Source: Neodiprion pinetum | Lineage: Eukaryota > Arthropoda > Insecta > Hymenoptera > Diprionidae | Direction of reading: 5' to 3' | NCBI RefSeq assembly: GCF_021155775.2 | Contig: NW_027184483.1 | Span: 1-64,000, forward strand | DNA length: 64,000 nt | Part shown: positions 36,187 to 46,403 of the stretch, piece after piece | Position numbering within the stretch: the first letter of the stretch is position 1 | How the letters are laid out: each line of letters starts with the position of its first letter | Program-made: the position numbers and the translations under genes | Notes under the pieces: generated by a model | What the model was told of the DNA's origin: nothing | Seen by the model: only the letters and a program-made list of their open reading frames with translations | Databases searched by the model: none

Positions 36187-38211
36187 ATGACATACGTTAC
36201 AGGGTCAATGCAAACCCCAGCCATGAGGTCCGTCCTCATACTCCTCACTACCATTTGTTGGTTGAAGGGGGCCCATGCATTAATCGGGTATGACTGTGGC
36301 GGAGCTGCCCTTAACGTAACAACTATAAATCTACTAGACATCGACCAATGTGATTTGGAACACGACAAGACACAAAACGAACGAACGTTTATACAATTGC
36401 TCCAACTCACGGAATACAAACAGGCGCAAGTCTTACAATGCAAAGTGGAGATCGACAGAACAGTTTACCGATGCGGACAATTTTCACACAACTCGGTGAC
36501 CGACGGTGGAAGAAAGGCTTACCTTCCAAGAATCTCAAGGGAAGCGTGCGAGACGCTACATCGCACAGGTACGCTAACCCTCGGGTCACAGACGCATTTG
36601 GTCGAGATCCCAACAAACGTAACGACGCTACGCGACGCCACCTTGGCCGGCAGCCTTACCTCTGACGGAACCTGCCAAGGGCAATATTACAATGACGGTT
36701 ATGGACAGTGGGAAAGCGCTGTCGTGCAGGCAGTAATCAAGATTTCGGTCTACTCGTACACGGCGAACGTCAAGATCTCCAACAATCAAATTTTGCTGAA
36801 GAGTGGAACAACCTGCCCTTTTGGAGACGGGCAGTGCATCGACGATGAGGGTGGCCATACCTACTGGACAACAACGCCCCTCGACGAATGTAAATTTGAC
36901 AAATATGACGTACTATACACGGGATACGCAGACCGAACGAACGCGACGGACTCTCCAACCGTTTACTCGCTACAGACGGGTGACACAACCTTCGCGCTAA
37001 TGGAAAGGTCCAGAGCCACCATTTGCGGCTATAAAATCATAAACACAGAGCACCCCCGTCTATTTATCTTTGAGACCAATCCAACGGAAGTCTTCAAACA
37101 ACGATCAAGATTAGCAGTATCAAACATCGACATCTTTTCATACATCAATTCAAAATTCATTTATGTAGAAAAACACATCAGAACGCAGACCACCAACTTA
37201 TACAGGGACGTGATCGAGCAGAAATGTAAATTAGAACAACAGGTGCTGAAAAATGCATTAAATCTCGCTGAATTATCACCTGACAGTTTTGCCTTTAACC
37301 TAATGAAGGGCCCCGGCTATTTTGCAACAATAGCCGGCGAAGTAATCTATATTATGAAATGCATCCCAGTAGAAGTGGAATTCCGCAAGACGGCAGAATG
37401 TTACAATGATCTTCCTGTGAATCACCAAAATGAGAGCATGTTCCTGCGACCCAAATCGAGGATTCTCGTGAAGACCGGAACCAGGAGGAGCTGCAACGAG
37501 GTCGTGCCGCCAATGTTTAAGGTAGAAGAGACGTGGTACAAGTTCACACCTAGGGCATCCGAAGCCAAGGTACCGCAGAAACTCAAGCCCTTGACAAACA
37601 TGAATTGGAAATATAGTAATCCTGGACCCCTGGGATCAAGCGGAATTTACACTGAGGAGGAATTGCAAGAATTACGGGAACACATCATGTTTCCAGCAGA
37701 AAAACCTGCACTACTCGACACCATATCCAGAGGCGCCCGAGGCGAGACCATCGGGACGGGAACAATCAATATGTATAACTTGTTAGACGAAAAGACTCTA
37801 ACGCGAATAGCAGAATCAACGGCAAAAAGACTATTTACTGGATTCACCACCTTCGGGAGTGTTGTCGGAGGAATATGGGGGATCTGGGCCGTGTGGGCAC
37901 TGCTGAAATTCTTAATCGACACATGCATACATGGTTACACGCTCCACACAGCATATGGATGCAGTTACCACTTGATAGCCTCACTGTGGGACTCGGTGAC
38001 GCATCTGTTAATGCACCTACGAGGACAAAAGACCGATCAACCAATGACGACTGACGCCCAGGAGCAGACGGAACCACTGAATAAAATAATTTACCACGTT
38101 CCGTCACAGTCAATTCACTTTCCAGAAAATCTAGACTTGAATTCTGACATAGAGTTGAAGAAGCTCGAGGAAAGAGCACAACAGAGAGCAAAAGATCTTA
38201 ACTTGGTTTAG
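36187..38211 (+). CDS. env: Envelope glycoprotein, chuvirus-like (copy 1), 674 aa
   Basis: Type I membrane glycoprotein. A hydrophobic signal sequence is at residues about 14-31 ending LKGAHA. The ectodomain has many paired cysteines (first GYDCGG at 34-39) and N-glycosylation sites at 43, 144, 252 and 415. A membrane span lies at about 553-577 (VVGGIWGIWAVWALLKFLI), followed by a tail of about 95 residues ending in a charged helix. The conserved segments NVTTINLLDI, SDGTCQG and INTEHPRLFIFE resemble glycoproteins of chuviruses and related endogenous copies in arthropods. No furin-type RxxR site with a following fusion peptide, as in baculovirus-F-type Env, is evident. The family call is by recognition, not search. 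Met8 or Met13 could be the real start, since Met13 lies directly before the signal core. Confidence 0.85.
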   Translation: MTYVTGSMQTPAMRSVLILLTTICWLKGAHALIGYDCGGAALNVTTINLLDIDQCDLEHDKTQNERTFIQLLQLTEYKQAQVLQCKVEIDRTVYRCGQFSHNSVTDGGRKAYLPRISREACETLHRTGTLTLGSQTHLVEIPTNVTTLRDATLAGSLTSDGTCQGQYYNDGYGQWESAVVQAVIKISVYSYTANVKISNNQILLKSGTTCPFGDGQCIDDEGGHTYWTTTPLDECKFDKYDVLYTGYADRTNATDSPTVYSLQTGDTTFALMERSRATICGYKIINTEHPRLFIFETNPTEVFKQRSRLAVSNIDIFSYINSKFIYVEKHIRTQTTNLYRDVIEQKCKLEQQVLKNALNLAELSPDSFAFNLMKGPGYFATIAGEVIYIMKCIPVEVEFRKTAECYNDLPVNHQNESMFLRPKSRILVKTGTRRSCNEVVPPMFKVEETWYKFTPRASEAKVPQKLKPLTNMNWKYSNPGPLGSSGIYTEEELQELREHIMFPAEKPALLDTISRGARGETIGTGTINMYNLLDEKTLTRIAESTAKRLFTGFTTFGSVVGGIWGIWAVWALLKFLIDTCIHGYTLHTAYGCSYHLIASLWDSVTHLLMHLRGQKTDQPMTTDAQEQTEPLNKIIYHVPSQSIHFPENLDLNSDIELKKLEERAQQRAKDLNLV

Positions 38212-38234
38212 TGAACGCCGCTAAGATCTTTTAC

Positions 38235-38253
38235 GGAAATAAAACTTATTTCC
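38235..38253 (+). other. Perfect hairpin with AATAAA just before the polypurine tract
   Basis: GGAAATAA-AAC-TTATTTCC: 8-bp stem, 3-nt loop, containing AATAAA (38238-38243). It lies 23 bp after the env stop and 8 bp before the polypurine tract. It is present in all copies. It may be a structural signal; as a polyA site it would truncate transcripts before the LTR. Confidence 0.5.
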
Positions 38254-38260
38254 TTCAAAT

Positions 38261-38271
38261 AAGGAGGGGGG
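38261..38271 (+). other. Polypurine tract
   Basis: AAGGAGGGGGG directly abutting the 3' LTR, the plus-strand priming site of reverse transcription. Its exact junction with TGTGACG fixes the LTR start at 38272. Equivalent tracts are at 53567-53577 and 48674-48684 on the minus strand. Confidence 0.88.
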
Positions 38272-40541
38272 TGTGACGTCCCCGGAAGAACGTCTACCAT
38301 ATATATATTTTTCCTATTATCATACTAAAACTGTTGCTCTCTTACCTCGAGTATACTACTATTAGCATAACACATACTTGTATTATACCTAAGATATAGG
38401 AATACATTATAATATCTCATAAGCGAAGAGCAAGGCAACATGGGGTACCCGGCAGAAAGCACCAGGCAGCAAGCCATATTCACAGTCGTGCTAAGAGGCC
38501 GCCATCTTGGCTCGCCCGCTCATCATATACTACACTATGAGAAATACACGCACATCGCGCTATTTAGGAATGTACACATACATATGCATACTCATAATTA
38601 TCATGCCGTCTTATTACGAATGATAAAATAAACGATATAATAAACAATCGTATAAACTTACCCATAAATATAATATACTCATATATGTATTACATAAAAG
38701 GAGTACACGTCATCGACGCGCAAAAGGGAAACCTTATCCCTTCATCCGAAATACGCCTTCAGCAGGCCTACGTGACATTCCGCACGTCCAGCGCTCGACC
38801 ACGTGCACTTCTTAGGAATAACCACATTTGTTAGAATAAATAAATAACTGTAACCAGAGCGGCCAGCGGGACTCGAAGCACTTAAACAAAGGTTCGTAGG
38901 CGAACCCTAACATAAACACCCGCTGAGCGTTCATCCTAGTAAAGATAAGATTTTGCATAGTTAAGATACGCTCTAGACTAAACAGCCCCGGACCTCGGTA
39001 CAATAAACAGACGGAAGCAATAAATCGCCCAAGTACCGAGAAGCACTTAAGAGGAAACATCGACACGGCGATCCGATACCCGAGGAGAAACTGAGCCAAG
39101 CAATTCCAGCCCAGGCCGACGGACCGACGCCAACTCAGAACAAAGGCCAAGGGTCGAGCGGGAAAAACCTGTTCTACTCGACCCCCATAAACAGGGATGA
39201 AAGCCAGACCCGCACTTAGCCAGGGACCGGTTTACAACAGGGCCATAAACCAGACAACCCTCACAGCATGACGTCAGGCCCCAAACACGTGCAAGCAGGC
39301 AGGCAGCGACAAGTCGGCGCCGGACCCCGAACACGTGCACGCAGGCAGGCAGCAACAGGTCGGACCTAACGGGACTCCGCCAACAAAGAGCCGCATTCCA
39401 AGGCTCTGACGTCACGCGCGCCTACGTGACACCGAGCGCGTCAAGGCAGGCCAGCAGCGCGCGCACCATCGCCCCGCGCATGCGCACCAGGACACTCGAG
39501 AGCTGAGACGGTCGACGCTTCGCACCCTGGACAACACTTCTCATCCGCGCTTCAAGCAGACCAGTCGAGTTCTTGTAAATCTCTACGAGTTACACAGTTA
39601 GCTTGCACGTTTAGAACTTGTACACATTCGCTAGTTCTTGTAAATCTCTACGAGTCGCACAGTTGACTTGCACGTTTAGAACTAGTATACATTCGCTATA
39701 GCTTAAGCGCTCTGTTTAACGTAAACTCTTAATATACGCGACTAGAATACTAAACATTGTACCTTTTTCGAATTATCTGTAACAATATACTAAACACAAA
39801 GATTTATTTCATCGAGTTCTCATTTCTTGAACCTAAAACTAGAGTCAGTGAATAACCCAAGGTAATTCCCTTTTACCCACATTAACATTGGTTGTTAGCG
39901 GAGACGCTGACTTAATTAAGCTTGTAAAACTAGCTTTTCCAAGTTAATTAACTCCCACCCCTTTCTATATCGGTAGATGTCAAAGTCCAGTAAACGTCAC
40001 GGTCGTAAGAATAGACATCGCGCAGGCCGACGACTACAGGCTAAGAAGCAAGCTATATTACAAGCCAGAATCAAACGTATCAACGGTCCAGTAGAGATCC
40101 TTCCGATCTATACACAACCTAGCTCTAACGAAGAATCGGGCTCTTTCTCGTCGCACGCATCCAGCCAACCCAAGGTTGACCACCCGTTCTCAACTCACGG
40201 GGTAGAACGTGAAGTCATACAGACGGTTACTAGAGTCAGCGAGGGGCTGTTATACGAGCAAATCGACATTAGGAGGAAGCTGTTCCCTGTACCAACCGTA
40301 TACGACTGGGTAGAAGAGCCGGAAGTTATCGACCTGGACTCCGAACCAGAGACCATCTACCTCGACTAAAGGTAAGACGCTCATTTACGTTACCCCATAT
40401 CATCCTAAACGACGAATATAATCCATAGCGGGGGCCCGGGTCCCTCAAATAAAACAGGGCTCCGTTATTGCAGTGTCGCTCCGCGTGCGTCAACGTTAAG
40501 AATTGTTTTTTTTTGTTGACTAGTGCGTCTGGGACGTCACA
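38272..40541 (+). repeat. 3' LTR of copy 1 (2,270 bp)
   Basis: Same length and content as the 5' LTR at a constant offset of 12,098 bp, with TGTGACGTCC and GGACGTCACA ends. It carries the CRE-like palindromes (39269 and 39407), the tandem duplications, the 130-codon ORF, the donor (40371/40372) and AATAAA (40448-40453). Confidence 0.95.
39977..40369 (+). CDS. LTR-encoded accessory protein, 130 aa (3' LTR copy)
   Basis: Residue-identical to the 5' LTR copy, with basic N-terminus and VIDL motif near the acidic C-terminus. In the 3' LTR it lies upstream of AATAAA, so it would also be present near the 3' end of genomic RNA. Because the predicted transcript start is upstream of the ORF, it would fall in the terminally repeated part of the RNA. 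This copy is most likely a passive duplicate made by reverse transcription. Confidence 0.65.
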   Translation: MSKSSKRHGRKNRHRAGRRLQAKKQAILQARIKRINGPVEILPIYTQPSSNEESGSFSSHASSQPKVDHPFSTHGVEREVIQTVTRVSEGLLYEQIDIRRKLFPVPTVYDWVEEPEVIDLDSEPETIYLD

Positions 40542-40545
40542 GCAG
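40542..40545. other. Target-site duplication, right (GCAG)
   Basis: Matches 26170-26173. The interrupted satellite monomer continues TCGATCAGAGGCCGTGG immediately after. Confidence 0.85.
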
Positions 40546-43500
40546 TCGATCAGAGGCCGTGGAAACACGTGTTAGGCACGGTCACAGTCGAGAAGAAGGC
40601 AATGCGCGTCGTCACAGAGTCGTTCAGAGGCGGTAGTGACTCGTGTTAGGCATGGTCACAGTCAAGCATAAGGCAAAGCGCGCCGACCCAGAGTCGACCT
40701 GTGACGGTGAGGAAGTGACATGAGCACGGTCGAGGTCGAGCAAAAAGCAATGCGCGTCGTCCTGGAGTCGATTGTTAGCGGTGTGGACCCGCCGCGAGCA
40801 TCGTCAGAGTGGAGCGGGTGGCGATGGAGGGCGTCCCGCAGTCGATCAGGGGCCGTGGGGACGCGAGTTGGGCACGCTCACAGTCGAGCAAAAGGCAATG
40901 CGCGTCGGCCCAGAGTCGATCAGAGGCAGCGAAGACTCGTGTTTGGTACGGTCACAGTCGAGCAAAAGGCAATGCGCGTCGTCCCAGGGTCGATCAGAGG
41001 CAGTAAGGACTAGTGATGAGCACAGTCACAGTCGAGCAAAAGGCAATGCGCGTAGTGCCCGAGTGGATCGGTGGCAATGTGGACTCGACACGAGCATCGT
41101 CAGAGTGGAGTGGGCGGCGATGGAGGGCGTCCCGCAGTCGATCTGAGGTCGCGAGAACACGTGTTTGGCACGGTCACAATCGAGCAAAAAGCGATGCGCG
41201 TCGTCCCAGAGTCGATCAGTAGCAGTAGGGACTGGACACCACCATCGTTAGAGTGGAGCAGGAGGCGTCGGAGGGTGTCCCGCTGTCGACCCGAGGTCGT
41301 GAGGACACGTGTTTGGCACGGTCAAAATCGAGCAAAAGGCAATGCGCGTCGTCCCGGAGTCGATCAGTGGCAGTAGGGACAGAACGAGAGCATTGTTAGA
41401 GTAAAGCAGGAGGCGTTCGAGGGTGTCCCGCAGTCAATCTGAGGCCGTGGTGACGCGTGTGAGGCACGGTCACGTTTGAGCAGAAGGCAATGCGCGTCGT
41501 CCTAGAGTTGATCGGTGGCTGTGGGGACTCGTGTTGGGCACGGTCACAGTCGAGCAGAAGGCAATGCGCGTCGTCGAAGAGTCGATCCGAGGCAGTGGGG
41601 ACACGTGTTGGGCACGGTCACAGTCGAGCAAAAGGCAATGCGCGTCGTTCTAAAGTCGATCGGAGGCAGTAAGGACATGTGTTGGGCACGGTCACAGTCG
41701 AGCAAATGGCAATGCGCGTCGTCCCGCAGTCGATCTGAGGCCGTGAAAACACGTGTTAGGCACGGTCACAGTCGAGGAGAAGGCAATGCGCGTCGTCACA
41801 GAGTCGATCAGAGGCAGTAGAGACTTGTGTTAGGCATGGTCACAGTCGAGCAAAAAGCAATGCGCGTCGTTTTAGAGTCAATCGGTGGCGGCGGGGACAC
41901 GTGTTGGGCACGGACACAGTCGAGCAAAAGGCAATGCGCGTCGTCTAAGAGTCGATCGGAGGCAGTGGGGACACGTGTTGGGCACGGTCACGGTCGAGCA
42001 AAAGGCAATGCGCGTCGTTCTAAAGTCGATCGGAGGCAGTGGGGACACGTGTTGGGCACGGTCACAGTCGAGCAAATGGCAATGCGCGTCGTCCCGCAGT
42101 CGATCTGAGGCCGTGAAAACACGTGTTAGGCACGGTCACAGTCGAGGAGAAGGCAATGCGCGTCGTCACAGAGTCGATCAGAGGCAGTAGAGACTTGTGT
42201 TAGGCATGGTCACAGTCGAGCAAAAAGCAATGCGCGTCGTTTTAGAGTCAATCGGTGGCGGCGGGGACACGTGTTGGGCACGGACACAGTCAAACAAAAG
42301 GCAATGCGCGTCGTCCCAAAGTCGATCGGAGGCCGTAGTAACACGTGTTAGGCACGGTCACAGTCGAGGAAAAGGCAATGCGCGTCGTCCTAGAGTCGAT
42401 CAGAGGCAGCGGGGACTCGTGTTTGGTACGGTCACAGTCGAGCAAAAGGCAATGCGCGTCGTCCCAGAGTCGATCAGAGGCAGTAAGGACTTGTGTTAGG
42501 CATGGTCACAGTCGAGCAAAAGTCGATGCGCGTCGTCCCAGAGTCGATCAGAGGCATTGGGGACTCGTGTTCGGCATGGTCACAGTCGAGCAAAAGGCAA
42601 TGCGCGTCGTCCCAAAGTCGATCGGAGGCCGTAGAAACACGTGTTAGGCACCGTCACAATCGAGGAAAAGGCAATGCGCGTCGTCCCAGAGTCGATCGGA
42701 GGCAGTAGGGACTCGTGTTAGGCATGGTCACAGTCGAGCGAAAGGCAATGCGCGTCGTTTCAGAGTCAATCGGTGGCGGCGGGGACACGTGTTGGGCACG
42801 GACACAGTCGAGCAAAAGGCAATGCGCGTCGTTTCAGAGTCGATCGGAGGCAGTGGGGATCGTGTTGGGCACGGTCACAGTCGAGCAGAAGGCAATGCGC
42901 GTCGTTTTAGAGTCAATCAAAGGCCGTGCGGACACGTGTTAGGCACGGTCACAGTCGAGGAGAAGGCGATGCGCGTCGTCCCAGAGTGAATCGGTGGCAA
43001 TGTGGACTTGACACAAGCATCGTCGGAGTGGAGCGGGCGGCGATGGAGAACGTCCCGCAGTCGATCGGAGGCCGTGGGGACGCTTGTTAGGCGCGGTCAC
43101 AGTCAAGCAAAAGGCAATGCGCGCCGACCCATAGTCGACCTGAGGCAGTGAGGAAGTGACACGAGCACGGTCAACGTCGAGCAAAAGGCAATGCGCGTTG
43201 TCTTATAGTCGATTAGTGGCACTGGGGACTTGGCACGAGCATCGTCAGAGTGAAGTGAGAGGCGATAGAGGGCCTCCCGCAGTCGATCAGAGGCCGTGGG
43301 GACACGCGTTAGGCACGGTCACAGTCGGGCAGAAGGCATTGCGCGTCAGCCCAGAGTCCACCGGTGGCGGTGTGGACTCGACACAAGCATCGTCAGAGTA
43401 GAGCAGGAGACGTTGGAGAGCGTCCTGCAGACGATCTGAGGCCGTGGGGACGCGTGTTAGGCACAGTCACAGTCGATTAAGATGCACTGCGCGTCATCCC

Positions 43501-44030
43501 AGACACGATCAGTGGCAGTGTGGACTTGATACGAGCATCGGCAGAGTGGACCGGGAGACGTTGGAGGGCCTCCCGCAGTCGATCAGAGGCCGCGAGGACA
43601 AGTGTTGGGGACGGTCACAGTGGATCGGGAGGCAATGCGCGTCCTCCCAGACACGATCAGTGGCAGTATGGACATGATACGAGCATCGTCAGAGTGGAGC
43701 GGGCGGCGATGAAGGGCGTCCCGCAGTCGATCAGAGGCCGTGGGGACACGTGTTCGGCACGGTCACAGTCGAGAAGGAGGCAATGCGCGTCGTCCGAGAG
43801 TGAATCGGTGGCAATGTGGACTTGACACAAGCATCGTCGGAGTGGAGCGGGCGGCGATGGAGGGCGTCCCGCAGTCGATCGGTGGCCGTAGGGACTTGTG
43901 TTGGGCACGGTCACGGTCGGGCAAAATGCAATGCGCGTCGTCCCCGAGTTCATTGATAGCTGGGGACCCGACACGTGCATCGTTGGAGTAAAGCGGGAGG
44001 TGGTGAAGGGCGTCCCGACGTCGATCAGAG
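40546..44030 (-). repeat. GC-rich satellite, reverse block of higher-order copy 3
   Basis: Continuation of the block begun at 26125. It matches 12263-15796 at an offset of 28,308 bp (12464 to 40772), changing to 28,234 bp (14705 to 42939). The change is exactly 74 bp, one monomer, in the pure type-A run. It ends at the GAGGCCTTTTGCTCG fusion (44028-44042). Confidence 0.9.
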
Positions 44031-46193
44031 GCCTTTTGCTCGACTGTGACCGTGCCCAACACGTCTCCCAACAACCTCTGACCTACTGCGATGCGCCCTC
44101 CAGCGCCCCTTGCTTTACTCTAACGATACTCGTGTCAAGTCCCCACCGCCACCAATCGACTCTGGGACGACGCGCATTGCCTTTTGCTCGACCGTTACCG
44201 AGCCCAACACGTGACCCCACGGACTTCAATCGACTGCAGGACGTTCTTAAGCGCCCCTTGCTTTACTCTTACGATGCTCGTGTCGAGTCCCCACTGCCAC
44301 TGATTGACTCTGGGACGACGCGCATTGCCTTTTGCTCGATTGTGACCGTGCCAAACACGCGTCTTTACGACCTCAGATCGACTGCGGGACACCCCCCAAC
44401 GCCTCCTGCGCCACTCTAACGATGCTCGTGTCCAATCCCCACTGCCACAGATCGACTCCGGGACGACGCGCATTGCCTTCTGCTCGACTGTGACCGTGTT
44501 TCACACGAGTCCACACTGCCTCTGATCGACTCTGGGACGACGCGCATTGCCTTTTGCTCGACTGTGACCGTGCCCATCACTTGTCCCCACGGCCTCTGAT
44601 CGACTGCGGGAGGCCATACAACGCCTCCTGCTCCACCTTGACGATCCTCGTGTCAAGTCCACACTGCCACTGATCGACTCTGGGACGTCGCGCGTTGCCT
44701 TCTGCTCGACTGAGACCGCGCCAAACACGTGTCCTCACGACCTCAGATCGACTGCGGGACACCCTCCAACGCCTCCTGCTCTCCTCTAACGATGCTCGTG
44801 TCCAGTCCCCACTGCCACTGATCGACTCCGGGACGACGCGCATTGCCTTCTGCTCGACTGTGACCGTGCCTCACACGAGTCCTCACTGCCTCTGAACGAC
44901 TCTGGGACGACGCGCATTGCCTTCTGCTAGACTGTGACCGTGCCTCACACGAGTCCTCACTGCCTCCGATCGACTCGGAGACGACGTGCATTGCCGTTCG
45001 CTTGACTAAGACCGTGCCTCACACGAGTCCCCGCTGCCACTGATTGACTTCAAGAGGCCATCCAACGCCTACTGCTCTATTCTGTCGATGCTCGTGTCAA
45101 GTCCACGTTGCCACCGATCGACTCTGGGACGACGCGCATTGCTTTTTGCTCGACTGTGACTGTGCCTAACTCGTGTCCTCGCGGCCTCGGATCGACTGCG
45201 GGACGCCCTTCAGCGCCTCCTGCTTCACTTTAGCGATGCTTATGTCGAGTCTCCACTCCCGCCGATCGACTCAGAGACGACGCGCGTTGCCTTTCGCTCG
45301 ACTGTGACCTTGCCTGACACGAGTCCCTACTGCCACCGATCGACTCTGGGACGTCGCGCATTGCCTTCTGCTCGGCTGTGACCGCGCCAAACACGTGTCC
45401 TCACGACCTCAGATCGACTGCGGGACACCCTCCAACGCCACCTGCTCTCCTCTAACGATGCTCGTGTCCAGTCCCCACTGCCACTGATCGACTCTGGGAC
45501 GACGCGCATTGCCTTTTGCTCGATTGTGACCGTGCCAAACACGCGTCCTTACGACCTCAGATCGACTGCGGGACACCCCAACGCCGCCTGCTCCACTCTA
45601 ACGATGCTCGTGTCCAGTCCCCACTGCCACTGATCGACTCCGGGACGACGCGCATTGCTTTCTGCTTGACTGTGACCGTGCCTCACACGAGTCCATACTG
45701 CCTCTTAACGACTCTGGGACGACGCGCATTGCCTTCTGCTCGACTGAGACCGTGCCTCACACGAGTTCTCACTGCCTCCGATCGACTCGGAGACGACGTG
45801 CATTGCCTTTCGCTTGACTAAGACCGTGCCTCACACGAGTCCCCACTGCCACTGATTGACTTCAAGAGGCCATCCAACGCCTTCTGCTCTATTCTGACAA
45901 TGCTGGTTTCAGGACCACATTGCGACCGATCGACTCCAGCCCGACGCGCATTGCCTTTTGCTCGACTGTGACCGTCCCAAACACGAGTCCCTGCTGCCTC
46001 TGATCGACTCCGGGACGACGCGCATTGCCTTCTGCTCGATTGTGACCGTGCCCAACACGTGTCCCCACTGCCTCTGATCGACTCTAGGATGACGCGCATT
46101 GCCTTATGCTTGACTGTGACCGTGGCAAACACAAGTCCCTACTGCCTCCGATCGACTCTCGGACGACGCGCTTTGCCTTCTGCTCGACAGTGA
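44031..46193 (+). repeat. GC-rich satellite, forward block of higher-order copy 3
   Basis: Forward monomers. The first part matches 15797-16260. From about 44680 it matches 24770-26120 rather than copy 1, another mosaic boundary. It ends at the GACAGTGACCGTGCATTGTC switch (46187-46206). Confidence 0.88.
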
Positions 46194-46403
46194 CCGTGCA
46201 TTGTCTGAGTGAAGCAACAGGCGTTAAACGGCCTCCCGCAGTCGATCAGAGGCCGTGGAAACACGTGTTAGGCACGGTCACAGTCGAGAAGAAGGCAATG
46301 CGCGTCGTCACAGAGTCGATCAGAGGCGGTAGTGACTCGTGTTAGGCATGGTCACAGTCAAGCATAAGGCAATGCGCGCCGACCCAGAGTCGACCAGTGA
46401 CGG
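46194..46403 (-). repeat. GC-rich satellite, reverse stub before the minus-strand elements
   Basis: 210 bp of reverse monomers equivalent to 17227-17440, cut within the paralogue of GTCGACCTGTGACGGTGAGG (17421 region) by the LTR at 46404. The bases before the LTR are ACGG (46400-46403), the expected target duplication of the outer element; the partner copy would lie beyond the window. Confidence 0.85.

Larger units (their letters stand above)
26174..40541 (+). mobile_element. Complete env-bearing Ty3/gypsy-type LTR retrotransposon (14.4-kb element, copy 1)
   Basis: 14,368 bp between GCAG target duplications (26170-26173 and 40542-40545). It has two 2,270-bp LTRs starting TGTGACGTCC and ending GGACGTCACA. 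A tRNA-Leu primer site lies after the 5' LTR and a polypurine tract directly before the 3' LTR. Between them lie gag, pol (protease, RT, RNase H, macro, macro-like, integrase), ORF142 and env, all open. The order RT-RNase H-integrase places it in Ty3/gypsy (Metaviridae). A third ORF for a glycoprotein makes it errantivirus-like, an endogenous-retrovirus type found in insects. No difference was seen by eye between its own two LTRs in the parts compared, which implies very recent insertion. Confidence 0.95.

Noticed and set aside
40563..46345. Similar Arg/Ser-rich ORFs in the satellite between the retroelements
   Set aside because: Same satellite explanation. They are near copies of the frames at 12.4-17 kb because the DNA is a higher-order copy.
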